Source: Aureobasidium sp. EXF-3400
Taxonomy: Eukaryota; Ascomycota; Dothideomycetes; Dothideales; Saccotheciaceae
Length of the DNA stretch: 64,000 nt
Direction of reading: 5' to 3'
Assembly: GCA_024195585.1 (NCBI GenBank)
Contig: SWBL01000138.1
Span: 1-64,000, forward strand
In this document: one piece after another, positions 20,826-33,030 of the stretch
How the letters are laid out: every line of letters starts with the position of its first letter
How positions within the stretch are numbered: the first letter of the stretch is position 1
Notes under the pieces: model-generated
What the model saw: only the letters and a program-made list of their open reading frames with translations
What the model was told of the DNA's origin: nothing
Databases searched by the model: none
Position numbers and translations under genes: made by a program

Positions 20826-23114
20826 TCAAAGAGGCAAAGTAGGCTTAGGTCCAATACTCGCCAGAACCTGCTCGGGCACCTCAACCTCCTTGTCTCTGAT
20901 ATAATCCGCAAAGCCTTTGCCCAAGATATCCAGATTGACCGCCGAACTCACACCTCTTCCCAGAATACCATAGACGACAAAGTGTACAGCAAAGATGTGA
21001 GGCATCTCGACACGCTCCAGGAAGAACTTGTCTTCCTTCCAATCACCGCCGATTAATTGTTGCATCCTGGCTTTGGTGAGGTAGCTGCGGAACCAATCCC
21101 AGGCTTTAGGGTCGCGGACGAAAAGACCAATGTTGATGTTTGCTCCTTTGTCGCCGGAACGGCCGAGAGCAATGTCACCGAGACGGACGGTGCGTGTTGC
21201 CCCAAGAGTGCTGATGTCGATGGGTGAAGTGGTTTCGTAGTTTTGACGCTGCTCGAGGTCTTCGTAGCGTGAGGGATGACCTGCGTCAATAGTCTCTGTT
21301 ACCTTGCCTGATGCGTCGAGCATGGTGACTGTCTCCTTTATAGAGTCTTGCTTGACTATGGCGGGGTAGTAGGCAAGGTATGGTCTCGGCATGGCAGTGC
21401 GGAAGTCGAGAGAGCAGTGCATGCCTAGCGTGATTGTGAGTTTATGAACACCAGCAAGGTACTCTACTGGATATCTTACCTGAATAGTGCTGCATACCAA
21501 GGTCCCGGAAAGCCAGAAGTAACCTTCCAAAAGCCTCCTGATTGGGTCCTTGTGCGATGAGTCGGAAGTAAGTGGTGCTGGCGAACTGTGTTTGAGGGTT
21601 CTCTGCAGGTCGACCGATGCTATATCGAAGGTGAGCTTGTGTTTTTGAGAACTCACTTCAGAGTCACATTGAACTTACTGCTGGAATTCAAGGGTGTCAA
21701 ATTGATCGTAAACACCGACTCTCTTTAGATTCCATTCGAACTGTTTCTTGAACAGGGCAAATTTGTGATCTGTTGCGTAGCCAGCTGCATTGAAGAGAAG
21801 TTGTGCCTCGAAGCCACCCCTGTAGAAAACAGCTAATTTTGTAGTCGGAGGCGGAGGAGCTCCAGTCACTCCTGTCACGCGCACGCTAGGGAGATATTCA
21901 GTCAGACAAACGGTAGGTTAGTGTCCTTGAGTGTACATACCGGTCTTTGCCAACGTCCTCAACACGGATGTCATGAAGATAAGCCTTGACATCTGGGTTT
22001 AGATAGATGTCTCCTTGCAACTCGTAGAGGAATTGGGCCTTGATAGTATCTGCATTGACCATGCCCTTGGTGTTGTCGTGCTTTGTCGCAACAACAGTAC
22101 CATCGGCTTCGATCTCACAGATGCCGAATGGAAGGTCAATGAGGGACTCCAAAGGGTATTCGTCGAAGCCAGCGAAGTTGGCTCCAGTCATGTAACCACT
22201 ACATTCAATACTGCGTTCCTGTTAGTATTTGGCCAAATGTGATTTAGGGTAAGAGTTCGTACAGATGGCCGCCAACAAGAGCACCGGCAAGTGCGTCGTA
22301 GTCAGTATCTTTCCAGCCATGCCACCACCATGCAGCTCCTATCACAGGACTGGCGTCCGCAACACGTCCACAAATGACAATGTCAGCACCTTTCTCAAGG
22401 GCCTTTACAATTGCGCGAGCGCCAAGGTAGGCATTTGCGGAGACAATTGCACGTTCTGGCTTAAGCAGATCATCGATGTGGTCATGAAAATGGACATTCG
22501 AGTTGGCACTATCCAGATGTGCAGGAAGCTTGCCAGACTCGACTTGACTCTTGACCTCTGTCAAAAGATTGTCTCCTTCAACGTAAGCGACGGAGAGCTT
22601 GATGTTCTTGGTCTTGAGCTGTAGCACCATATCAGTATCTGACGTGCCTCGAATAGAGATAAACATATTCATTCTTACCATATCTGCTATCTTCAGAGCC
22701 AATCCTTTAGGGTTGAGTGCACCGCCATTGAGTACGACTTTGATACCCTTCTCAGCGAGAACCTCAGCACTTTGGTTGATGCCGTCCCAAGCAGTCTCGG
22801 CGTATCCTTCGTGCTTGCCGGCAGCCATTGCCTCAGCTACGTATGTAAGCACTTGCTTTTTTTCGAGCGACGCTCAAGAGTTGTCATTACCATTTTCAGC
22901 GAGGTTGACCTCCGCCAAGTAGTCGCCAGTTATGAAGTCGACTGGTCCTTGTGTGGCTTGTCTGAGCATCTGATAGCCAGGGTCGCCTAACAAATCATTA
23001 GAACATCTGGCTCTAATGTTTCGATGAGCATTTTGACATACCTGCAGCTCCCGAGCAGTTTGCAACTTTGACTGCTCTCCTGCTTGCGCTACCATTCACT
23101 CCGTTAGGGGACAT
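20826..23114 (-). CDS. AtuA/DUF1446-family protein (acyclic terpene utilisation type), 8 exons
   Basis: Exons on the minus strand: 23114-23042, 22986-22891, 22836-22679, 22618-22263, 22210-21941, 21885-21679, 21619-21480, 21424-20826, giving 632 residues. The N-terminal domain carries the DUF1446 landmarks: VKVANCSGAAGDPGYQM, TGDYLAEVNLAE, VLNGGALNPKGLA, CGRVADASPVIGAAWWWHGW, GHLIECSGYMTGANFAGF. The C-terminal 100 residues (RLGDIALGRSGDKGANINIGLF) match the ferredoxin-fold AtuA-like domain. Phases agree at all seven junctions. The junction at 22263/22210 was chosen because it gives GHLIEC. Bacterial AtuA genes sit with acyl-CoA enzymes of terpenoid or branched-chain degradation; the biochemical reaction is not settled. 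The gene is divergent from a CaiB/BaiF CoA-transferase, supporting a shared acyl-CoA pathway (inference). Confidence 0.9.
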
Positions 23115-23683
23115 TGTGAGATATAGTTCCACAAATGATATTCTTTGAGAATATGTTTGCTACAAGAGGTTCGAAGACGATATGCTCGAAGACATGACCC
23201 GCCTTTAAGAACAAATCACTCGTTGCTCTAGACCATTATTTCCGATTATCATATTCCGGAGCTTCATGGAAAGTTTCATGGGCCTATGGTTTTACGAGCT
23301 TACGCCTCGTCGGATGTCAAACTTCCTTTGGGCTGCTTTATACTGCATTCTGTGCATAGATTTCCCCATAACCTCTGCATAAGTAGGGTTGGGCCAGGGG
23401 GGCTCTGCATAAATCCCGCAAACAGGTGTGGGGAAAGCATAATCTGACCTCAGGTTCGCTAAAGGGTCGAGCAACAACGCCTCTCATCAGCCACTAGAAT
23501 CCCTAAGGGTGGCCGGACACACAACTTCCGAAGGGATGGCACGAGCAACGTCCGAATGGCCGAATTACAGTAGACGTGTGGGGGGTTTTATATATACACT
23601 ACACATGTTTATATAGACCCCTTCAACCACGAACCGTACGTCCAAGTTCGACCCATACGCCTGTTCCTTGCAAAGCCTTCACA
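23115..23683. promoter_or_regulatory. Shared divergent promoter of the AtuA-like and CoA-transferase genes
   Basis: 569 bp between the start codons at 23114 (minus) and 23684 (plus). Two TATATA elements at 23589-23594 and 23610-23615 lie 70-95 bp before the plus-strand start and are the best core-promoter candidates. A common bidirectional control region would fit co-regulation of the two genes. Confidence 0.5.
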
Positions 23684-25722
23684 ATGTCCAAATACTCTGT
23701 ACCGCAGGAAACGCAACGAGTGTTCGTCGATGGTATCTTGAACGATCCACTTGTTGCTCCGACTCTGCCAGAGAAAGCAAAAGAATATGCTGCTCAGGTA
23801 TCTTTCGTTGGCAGCGATGCTCCAAGCCTGCCTATCAATTGGCGGTTCGCAGAGAGCATTGCTTCATTGAAGGGACTCGAGTCTGTAATGATCAATGCTT
23901 TGCTGGATAAGAAATACAGCAGCGGCCCAGTGAAGGTCGAGATCGACACGTAAGACCGAGTCCAGCGGACACACTTGCTTTGAGTGCTGACGACTACGGC
24001 GTTCTAGAGACCATGCGCAATTGTTCATCATGTCTTCTCTCTTGTGGACGATCGATCCTTCGGGAGAGAATTTGAGCGCCGCCTCTCTAGTTTCCGAAGA
24101 AGGTCGCCAGAAACTTGTCAAATATTTCCCTAGCTGGGATAAATACGGTGCCAACAACGGTCCATACAACACAGCTGCAACCAACATTTACAAGACCAAG
24201 GATGGGAAATTCTTTCACATTCATGGTAAGTTGATCGATGCCAAGAATCCTAGAGTTGTGGGAATGTGTGCTGAGAGCTCAAACTCGAAGCTTCTTTGAA
24301 TGCAGGCCCAACGATTGAGAGTGTCCAACTACCACCAACAAACCCAGAGGTAACAACCAACGAGCAGGCCTGGAAGGTCTTTGGCGATGCTGTAGGAAAC
24401 CATACCGCAGAGGAAATGCAAGATATTGCCACAAACCAATATCGCCAAGCTGGAACAATTTGCTACTCCAAAGAAGAGTTCAAGCAGAGCGAGCATGGCA
24501 AGGCCAACGATCACGTAGGCTTGTTCGAAGTTCACGAGCATCCTAACCAAAACCAAAAAGCATGTTGGTGGCCTGAAAATAGCACTCTGCCTTCCTCGCC
24601 GAAACGTCCTCTTGCCGGTCTCAAAGTGATTGACTTGACAAGAATCATCGCTGGACCTGCCATCTCACGAGGTCTGGCCGAGATGGGTGCCAGTGTGATT
24701 CGGGTCATTGGCCCTGAACTCGTAGATCTCTCGCCACTGCACCCCGATCTCAACCATGGAAAATGGAACACGCTACTCGACTTGAAGAATGAAGATGATC
24801 GCAAGAAATTGCGTGAGTTGGTTCTTGAGGCCGATGTCTTCCTACAAGGATATCGTCCACATGTGCTCGACAAGTACGGCTTTGGCGAGAAGGACATCCT
24901 CGATATCTGTAAAGAACGGGAGAGGGGAATTATCTATGCTCGCGAGAACTGCTATGGCTGGTCAGGGCCATGGAAAGACCGCAGCGGATGGCAGCAGATC
25001 AGCGATGCTGTAAGTCTTGATCGCGGAAATTCTTTTCAACGTGATTTTTTTTTTTTGACAATATGTACAGAACTGTGGTGTTTCGCTCGAGTTTGGACGA
25101 GCCATGGGTCATGATGAACCTGTGACGCCAGTATTCCCAAATTCAGACTACTGGTGAGCATAATGATTGTATATGATGTATTGTTGTAGAAGCCTGCTAA
25201 CGTGCCAAATCAGTACCGGTGTATGCGGTGTAGCAGGCATTCTTGCTGCAGTTCTCAAGCGTGCTGAGATTGGTGGCTCATTCACCGTCGACGTAAGTGT
25301 CAACATTTCTCGCTACAGAGTCTAAATCAAGCCTAACTCCTGTCCAGATTGCCCTCAATTATTACAGCCGATGGCTCGTAGAAAACGTCGGAGTGTACCC
25401 CTCAGACGTCTGGCAAGAGCTGTGGCAGCGTAACGGATCACTCGTCTTCCGTCACTACCACGGCATGACGTTCATGCTGCCCAAGGTCTTTGGCCAGATC
25501 TTCAAGAACAGTGCTGGCGTGTTGCTCAAGCCGAGTCATTTTACTGAATATCCGATCAAACATATGGGCGGCAAAGTGATAAAGTATCCGGGCCCAGTCA
25601 TCCGTTTCCCGGGTAAGGAGGTTGAGCTCGGATACAACGTGGGTACGCGAACCAATGGTGTTGACTTGCCATACTGGCCAAAGGACTTGAGCGTGGAGGT
25701 TGTTAGCAAGGACAGCATCTAA
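23684..25722 (+). CDS. CaiB/BaiF (class III) CoA-transferase family protein, 6 exons
   Basis: Exons 23684-23949, 24008-24225, 24291-25009, 25071-25153, 25214-25292 and 25348-25722 encode 579 residues. The core signature is plain at about residue 265: GLKVIDLTRIIAGPAISRGL followed by EMGASVIRVIGPEL. Then come LLDLKNEDDRKKLRELVLEADVFLQGYRP and the Gly-rich CGVSLEFGRAMGHDEPV...YCTGVCGVAG. The protein is longer than bacterial enzymes (about 400) because of an N-terminal half that itself resembles a partial CaiB domain (GPYNTAATNIYKTKDGKFFHIH), as in other fungal members. Family members move CoA between carboxylic acids or racemise alpha-methylacyl-CoA; the substrate cannot be predicted. The acceptor before residue 162 is the least certain junction. 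Confidence 0.88.
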
Positions 25723-26047
25723 AGCGTTGGTGAAAAGGTCTTTCAAACTCGTCTCTATGCTGCCTCGGGCTGAGTAGATATGTCAAGAAACGCTGAAGAA
25801 CCTCACAAGACAATCTGACTCTTTTTCAAACCCAAGTAGCAAGGAAAAGAGAAACATGAGTCTCAGCTGGAGCAGAGGTGTTTGTACCCCACTCCTGAAC
25901 TTGTATCAGAAAGCCCAGACGATTCAGCAAGATTGGCGAAGCGTGCCGTGACTGTTGAGTTGAGACTTGAGATTGCGCGTTCAAGGGCATCCTTGACACA
26001 TCGATGGTTAACACGTAAGAGCGAGAGCCAGACCTAATATGCTTGAT
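25723..26047. other. Convergent 3' region between CoA-transferase and LCL3
   Basis: 325 bp between convergent stop codons. No open frame with a motif or other element is recognisable. Confidence 0.4.
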
Positions 26048-26887
26048 TCATTTCTTCTGGCCATTTTCGGCCTTGTCGAGAAGACTTATGCGAGTTTTGT
26101 ATTCTCGTGGTGACTCGATCTTCCCGCCTTTCTGGCCCATCAATTTGCCAATAAAGCTGGGCTTGGTATGCTTCCACATGCCAACCTGATTTTTCTGAGC
26201 CTTTTCCATGGCTCTGCGATACTTTGCTTCTTTATTGCCGAACTCGCTGCCAAACTTTGCTTCGTAGACAGTAGCCAAGCCATTCTTGATCATCTCCAGC
26301 CCAACATCTGTTTTCCAGAAGCCCCATTTCCAGTATGAGACACTTGCAACGACTCTTTGGTACTGGTCGAGTCTGTAGATGTATGCCCTGACATAACGCT
26401 TGTGAAGCAAAGTCCTCAGCCACTCTAAGGCTTCTTTTCCAAAAGGTTGTTCTTTGTTGCCAAAGTGAGCAGTCTCAGGAGCATCGACGCCTGCTATGCG
26501 AACGTGGACAGTTTTGTCCTTGAATTGCTTGAGGGACCAATCTTGGACCTTTCTCGAGGGTAGCCAACCCCATCCCATGAGACGGCCTCCAGGAGTATGA
26601 AACAGGCGGAAATTGTCGCCATCGCCGACACGGCTTACGTAGCCGTAGAGACTTCGTTTGTGGAAGTATGAGGGAGTGATGTATTGGGCTTCGGGGACGC
26701 GGCGGAGGTGTCTGCGGTAGATGCGGATCAAGGCGAGAGTGGAGAAGGTCAAGATTGCGGTGGGTAGGATGGTGCGAGGTGAGGAATATTGTGACCAGTC
26801 TGTGGCGTTGAGTGAGTCGGACCAGGTGATGGGTTTCTTCTTTTCCTTGTCAGAGTCTTTCCATTTGAGCCAATCTGGCCACTGCAT
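26048..26887 (-). CDS. LCL3: LCL3-type membrane-anchored SNase-like endonuclease
   Basis: 279 residues from the start chosen at 26887, which begins MQWPDWLKWK, as in fungal LCL3 proteins. An upstream in-frame ATG at 27019 would add 44 residues without family support. A single membrane span lies near residues 40-58 (ILPTAILTFSTLALIRIY). The staphylococcal-nuclease fold follows: GDGDNFRLFHTPGG, VHVRIAGVDAPETAHFG, KRYVRAYIYRLDQYQRVVASV, LEMIKNGLATVYE and YRRAMEKAQKNQVGMW. The Arg/Asp/Glu residues of the SNase active site are at the expected places. In yeast, LCL3 is linked to lifespan and localises to mitochondria or membranes. It is intronless. Identification at family level is strong. Confidence 0.9.
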   Translation of the reverse strand: MQWPDWLKWKDSDKEKKKPITWSDSLNATDWSQYSSPRTILPTAILTFSTLALIRIYRRHLRRVPEAQYITPSYFHKRSLYGYVSRVGDGDNFRLFHTPGGRLMGWGWLPSRKVQDWSLKQFKDKTVHVRIAGVDAPETAHFGNKEQPFGKEALEWLRTLLHKRYVRAYIYRLDQYQRVVASVSYWKWGFWKTDVGLEMIKNGLATVYEAKFGSEFGNKEAKYRRAMEKAQKNQVGMWKHTKPSFIGKLMGQKGGKIESPREYKTRISLLDKAENGQKK

Positions 26888-27359
26888 GGCGGAGCGACTT
26901 TTTGTGTTTTGGTTTGGAAACAGCAACAGGCTTTTGGAGACTTGGACGAATTGTGGAGTTTGCATGTGAAGGGCGTGCTTGCATCCGAGCTTCGCGCTAA
27001 TGCTCCATTGAGCAACCACTAGGGTGGGCGCGTACAGGGAGCGACTTGTTCTCTACCATCGTGTACAGAGATGCAGGTCAACGAGACCACCGTAGAAGGT
27101 ACAGTGCAATCGTTGTTACTCTAGGTAGTGCACACACGTTATTGTATTGAGGTAGCCGTGGTTCAGGCAAAACCGGGGATGTCGGCTCAATCCATGGACG
27201 ATTACGCGTGACGAAGGAGATCCCCGCATTGAGCGACGATCGATGGTGCAGCAGGTGCATGGTCAGTTGCAGCTGCCGTACCTGAATCCTGCTCCTAGCA
27301 CCTCGAGCTCCTTCCTGTCTTATCGTCCATCTTTCCAGCTTCCGAACATTCACCTCACA
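26888..27359. promoter_or_regulatory. Divergent promoter of LCL3 and the alpha-mannosidase
   Basis: 472 bp between divergent start codons at 26887 (minus) and 27360 (plus). It contains no gene; short frames here are extensions of the flanking coding sequences. Confidence 0.45.
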
Positions 27360-30300
27360 ATGGGCGGCGGCTCTCATCCTACTATGGCTTCAGCCTCGAC
27401 CTACCCACGGATGGCTGCGAAGCCTGTTGGCAAGCAGATCCACAACCTCTATACCGACAGACTGAGGCAGTTCACAGACAACGGCCAGTACAGAAACCAA
27501 GGCTTGCTACCGTATGCACCTTCTCCAGACCGTCTCTGCCACACCCACATGCTGATTTATGCCTAGCAAAATCGAACCCAAACGTGCATCGGGTCATCCT
27601 CACATCAAGCTCGACGTCTACTCTCCTCCGGACCTCTCTCGTCCCACATTCAAAGATGCAACCTCGCACGACTTCCGTCCTGCTCATGTAGGCGAGTCCT
27701 TTGGCCCCAGTTGGTCAACACATTGGTTCCGCGTTCGTCTTACCGTTCCATCCTCCCTAGCCGATGAGGAGCACCTAGAACTTCACTGGGATGCGAACAA
27801 CGAGGGTCTCATCTGGAACGAAAAGGGAGAACCATTACAAGGTCTTACTGGAGGAGGCGAGCGTGTCGAGTGGATCCTCCCCAAGTCATTCCGTGACGGC
27901 AAGGAGCATGTCTTCTACATCGAAATGGCTTGCAACGGCATGTTCGGAAACGCCCCTGGAGGAGACAGCATCCAGCCACCTCGTCCAGACAGGTACTTCC
28001 AGTTGCAGAAAGCCGATATCGTAGCTATCAACCTAGAAGCAAGAGCTCTCTTCATCGACTTTTGGATCATTGGAGATGCTGCCAGGGAGTTTCCCCAAGA
28101 TTCCTGGGAGGAGCATGAAGCTCTCCAAGTCTGCAATTCAATTATGGACACCTTCATCGCTGCTAATGGAAGCAACGAGTCTATTGCAGAATGCAGAAAG
28201 ATCGCAAAGAAGTACATCGGTGACGTTGATTCCTCCAAACTCTACGACTCAGACGAGCCTGCTTTGATCACTGCTATTGGCAACTGTCATATCGATACCT
28301 GCTGGCTTTGGCCTTGGGCAGAGACGAAGCGCAAGGTCGCCCGCTCATGGTCTAACCAGTGTAACTTATTGGAACGATACCCAGAGCACCGTTTCGTCGC
28401 TTCACAAGCCCAGCAATTTAAGTGGTTAGAGCAGCTGTACCCATCTGTCTTCGATCGTGTCAAGAGCAAGGTCAAAGAAGGTACCTTCCAGCCAATTGGT
28501 GGATCTTGGGTTGAGCATGATACAAACATGCCCAGTGGAGAGTCATTAGTCCGCCAGTTCATCTATGGTCAACGCTATTTCGAGAGCCGATTCGGTTCAA
28601 GATGCACTACCTTCTGGCTACCCGATACTTTTGGTTACTCAACCCAACTACCTCAGATCTGTCGACTTGCAGGTATGACAAGATTCTTCACACAGAAACT
28701 CAGCTGGAATAACATCAACAACTTCCCACACACTACCTTCAACTGGGTCGCACTAGACGGCAGTCAGGTTGTCTGCCACATGACACCTGCTGAAACTTAC
28801 ACTGCCGAAGCCAACTTTGGTGATGTGAGACGCAGTATCACCCAACACAAATCCATGGATCAGGATCCAACCTCGCTCCTTGCATTTGGAAAGGGAGATG
28901 GTGGTGGTGGTCCTACCTGGCAGCATATCGAGAAGCTTCGAAGATGCCGAGGCATGAGCGACAAGGTCGGTCTCTTGCCTCGTGTCAAGATGGGCGATTC
29001 GGTCGATGACTTCTTTGCTCGCCTTGAGCAAAGGGTCGAAGAAGGTCTTGAACTTGTGACTTGGTATGGTGAACTCTACTTCGAACTTCACAGAGGCACG
29101 TACACAACCCAGGCCAACAACAAGCGTAATAACCGCAAGGCCGAGATCATGCTTCATGACATCGAATACCTTGCAACATTGGCCAGTATTCGGGACGCGG
29201 TTGCGAAAGATGCTAAGAAGTACAAGTACCCGAAGAAGGACATCGACGATATGTGGGAGAACGTTCTGCTGTGTCAGTTCCATGACTGCTTGCCTGGAAG
29301 TTGTATTGAAATGTGTTATGATGACTCTGATGAGGTATGTTTCACCAATCATTCATACGGTCCATGACTAACAGCTCGAAGCTTTATGCGAAGGTTTTCA
29401 AGACTGGCAAGAAGCTCTTGACAGAAGCTCTCCATGCCCTCGGGTTTGACGACAAATTGTGCCACGATAATGAGCTTGTCGCACTAAATACCCTCGGATG
29501 GAACCGTAACGAAGTGAGCTCTCTGCCGTCTCCCAATCAGACGAGTCGTTATGGTCTGCTCCAAGGCCAAACTGGCGTCAACGCTGTAACGGACATGAGC
29601 CAAATGTCTGCTTCCGTGGAGATCAAAGACAAGGGAGACGATGTTTTCCATCTGACGAATAGTCAATACTTCGTCGAGATCTCTCGTGGCGTCATCACCA
29701 TGCTTTATGATAAACAAGCCCGCCGAGAGGTAGTTCCCAAGGGCCAGAAGGCGAACCAACTGGTTATCTTCGACGATAAGCCACTCTACTGGCAGGCATG
29801 GGACGTTGAGGTCTTCCATCTCAACTCGAGAAAGGAGCTTCACGCAACAAGCTCTTCAGTCATCAGTGAGAATACTCCTCATCGTGTTGCAGTCACCACA
29901 ACGACAAAAATTTCCGAGAAGTCATCTATCACAATGACTATCACGCTCTCTTCCACTCCCGTAGGAGGTCACTCGTACATTGAGACGGAAGCAGAAGTCG
30001 ATTGGCACGAGGACATGAAGTTCTTGAAGGTTGAATTCCCAACCACAGTAACCAACACTGAGGCTTCTTACGAGACCCAATACGGTATCGTTCGACGCCC
30101 GACACATTACAACACCACGTGGGACATGGCCAAGTTCGAAGTATGTTGCCACAAATGGGCTGATCTCTCGGAGAATGGTTACGGTGTTAGTATCCTCAAC
30201 GACTCGAAATATGGATTCGCAACCTGCGGCAGCTTGATGCGTCTTTCTCTACTACGTGCACCTAAGGCTCCCGATGCTCACGCCGACATGGGTAAGCACA

Positions 30301-30740
30301 AGATTCGCTGGGCAATCCTTCCTCACAAGGGTCCTCTCGATCATCGCACCGTTCGTGCAGGATTCGAGTTCAACAACCCGATGGCAGTGCACTCGCACCC
30401 CAACATGTCAGATGTCAAGGGCTTGATGAGTTCGTTCAAGTTGTCTAAAGACAGCGACGAAGGCTTGGTCCTCGATACCATCAAGCGTGGCGAGGACGAC
30501 GAGGATGTTAGCCGTGGCGATCTTCCCAAGCGCAAGGGCCGGAATGTCATTCTTCGCGTCTACGACAGTCTAGGAGGAAGGTGCCGTGGTTCGATTGAGG
30601 TTGGCCAGGTGCCCGTTGCCAAAGTGTGGAAGTGTAACGTCCTGGAGGATGACATTGAAGAAGTGCATCTTGCCAAGGGTGCATTTGACATCGAGCTTAG
30701 AGCTTTCGAGGTTGCTACCTACAGACTCTTGTTGCAATGA
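27360..30740 (+). CDS. AMS1: Vacuolar/cytosolic alpha-mannosidase, GH38 (Ams1)
   Basis: Exons 27360-27511, 27567-29334 and 29382-30740 encode 1092 residues, matching yeast Ams1 (1083). It trims mannose from free oligosaccharides and glycoprotein remnants; Ams1 reaches the vacuole by selective autophagy, consistent with the lack of a signal peptide. GH38 motifs are intact: NCHIDTCWLWPWAE with the zinc ligands His292 and Asp294; WVEHDTNMPSGESLVRQF; and FWLPDTFGYS with the nucleophile Asp404. The C-terminal beta domains include WDMAKFEVCCHKWADLSENGYGVSILNDSKYG, written here in sections: CCHKWADLSE and GVSILNDSKYG. The first intron is 55 nt; the second 47 nt, with its acceptor chosen for the phase-0 join DE/LYAKVFK. 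Very secure. Confidence 0.96.
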
Positions 30741-30812
30741 GGAAGTAGAGATGAGGTGGAGTGTCGTGAGTCATTGCGATATAATCTAGATAGCATGTAG
30801 TACAGTGTCTAT

Positions 30813-31947
30813 TTAATATCCCCTCTTCCTGTTTACGACGTTGATGAAGTCTTCGCCTTTCTGCTTGTGCTCCAGCTGCAACTCAAGGATCTGGAATGCA
30901 CGGTCGACATATGCCTCGCCATTGCCGCTGATGTGAGGTGTGACAATGACATTATCCAAGCCCCATAGCTCGTTGTCCGAGGGAAGAGGTTCGGGATCCG
31001 TGACATCAAGGGACGCTCCAGCCAAAGTTCCATCCTTCAAGGCTTCGATCAATGCAGTCTGGTCGATGATGGGTCCTCTCGCGATGTTGGCAATGAAGGC
31101 TGGTTTTTTGCCATCCTGGCTGAGAATTTTGAATTCCTTTGTCGACAAGAAATGAGTAGTCTCTTTGGTGAGCGGTACGGAGACGAGCAAAAGATCAATG
31201 TCTTGTTTGAGGAAGTCATGCAGGGACTCCTTGTCCAGACCGGAATACCAAGCCGAAGGGATCTCACCGTTCGGGTCACCGGTTCCGGGGACGATGTAGC
31301 CGACGTCTTTTTTCTTCTCTGGTGTGTCCTTTGGCGATGCTGTGAATGCAATCACATCCATACCTTACAGATCTGTTAGCTTTGTTGTGGAGTTGATGTA
31401 GAATCAAGTTACCCATGGCTTTAGCGACTCGGCCAACCTGACGCCCGATGCTTCCATAGCCGAGCACACCAACACGCATGCCGACAGAGTCTTTGACACG
31501 GTAGTTTTCCTTAGCCCATTTGTGCTCCCTCTGAGCTTCGTAAAGCTGATTGTATTTGTGAGTATGAATGAGATGGGTCATGATAACCCACTCAGCGATT
31601 TGTGGTCCATGCACACCCGACGCAGTCGCGATAGGGATTTCGGTATTAGTGTAGATAGGATGACTGGAAAGCTGGTTTGATCCGGCAGAGAAGAGCTGGA
31701 TAAAGTCTAGCAAGGGAGCATCCTCAGGTTTAGGCGGTAAAGCGAATAACGTCAACAGCACAGTTGCTTCTCTCCAAAGCTCCTTGGGTATTTCTGCTTC
31801 CAGCTGCGCACGATCCTTGGTCCAAGATACGTTGCGATAGGTTATCTTGAGATGAGGAAACTTGTTCTGTAGTTTCTCGATAGCGGCATCTGGCTTCTGC
31901 ATGGGCAGTGTGACCAGGACGGCCTCTTTGTGTTCGCCTCCGCCCAT
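30813..31947 (-). CDS. NAD(P)-dependent D-2-hydroxyacid dehydrogenase
   Basis: Exons 31947-31413 and 31363-30813 encode 361 residues. It reduces or oxidises 2-keto/2-hydroxy acids; the specific substrate is not predictable. The nucleotide-binding site is GVLGYGSIG around residues 160-168. The catalytic triad of the family is present: Arg274 in NIARGP, Glu303 in DPEPLP and His322 in TPHISG. The N-terminal catalytic domain has SAGSNQLSSHP, the counterpart of the usual substrate-loop motif. The intron (49 nt, GTAACT donor) falls right after the Rossmann glycine motif and keeps the frame (MG/MDVIAF). An insert of about 30 residues (ASPKDTPEKKKDVGYIVPG) is found in the group of fungal glyoxylate/hydroxypyruvate-reductase-like enzymes. 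It converges with the mannosidase gene, 72 bp apart. Confidence 0.93.
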
Positions 31948-33030
31948 TGTAGTGTTTGAGGTTGCAATAGTGACGATTTAGTGATGACTTGCAGATCTGG
32001 AAACGAATTCTCGAGGTTGTATGATATAGTTTGAGTCAAGTCAGCAATGTGTAGGTGATGATTGATAATGTAGGGGACCGATGACGTGCGCTCGCACCTT
32101 CCGATTCAGGCATCGTCGGCCGAAGCGGAGGAGCTCTTTTCTGCTGCGTTGCAACTTGCAAGACCAACAAGCACACAACAACAATTAGAAGCGAAGCAAC
32201 AAATCATCATGACAAGAATCGTTCGAAGTCTAATGATACACGGCCGTACTGGATAATTAAGTTGTATGATTGTTCGCTTAATCGGTATTTGCAAGACACT
32301 TCTCTATCGGAGGGATACTGGACGAGTCCACACAACGTCGTGCAACATGGGCTTTCCCAGTTTGGCCGTCGTTTGCCGTATCAAAGCGAGTCAAGAGGAC
32401 CACTCTCCGCACCTCGTTCTGACGTCCCTTTCTCATGTCCTTCTGGAATGATGAGCATAGGTACAGTACTTGTATCAGACGTTGTTACATCCGAGACGGC
32501 GGGATTGATTTCAATAGCTTGAACGTTTGATGACTTGAAGCGAGGTCCAAATTGCCGACCCTTGTTCCACCTGCGACGTCTTCTCAATGACTATCTCCGC
32601 CAGCTCTTATCACTTGAAAGCGCAAAGACAACCAAGTTTCAATGTTAACCAATCCAGCGACTACCTGAATGCATTCATACAACTGTATACGAAAGTATAT
32701 TTGCTTTTCGGTCCGTCTGACTTGCGACTTGGAGTAAATCTCCATGAGGCTCGGCCGTTGTCAATTCTAAGATCTTTCGGCGCGGCAGTTGGACCTCTTA
32801 TGGTACTAACGTCCAACTGCACAACGTTTCCGTACAAGTTCTAAATGATTCGGGCCAGATGCTTGTTCGTACTGATCAAAACCACAGTAGCCTATGTATT
32901 ATGTAGAACGCCGCCCCTTCCAATCCAAAGTTGTTTTCTATCCAATTGACACTACAACATCTCTCAAGGGACCCGTCGACGCCTTGACATCTTACATTAG
33001 ATAGGCGTCGACGCCTTCGAGGCTCGAAAG
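31948..33030. other. Intergenic region upstream of the rhodopsin-like gene
   Basis: 1.08 kb between the dehydrogenase start (minus) and the rhodopsin-like start (plus), so both promoters lie here. Frames in it have no motif. A pair of SalI-type palindromes sits just before the plus-strand start and is listed separately. Confidence 0.4.
32974..33017. promoter_or_regulatory. Duplicated palindromic element CGTCGACGCCTT
   Basis: CGTCGACGCCTT occurs at 32974-32985 and again at 33006-33017, 32 bp apart. The second copy lies inside the perfect 12-bp palindrome GGCGTCGACGCC (33004-33015), only about 15 bp before the ATG at 33031. Paired palindromes spaced about three helical turns apart suggest a dimeric regulator site. 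They could also lie in the mRNA leader and form a hairpin. Confidence 0.4.
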
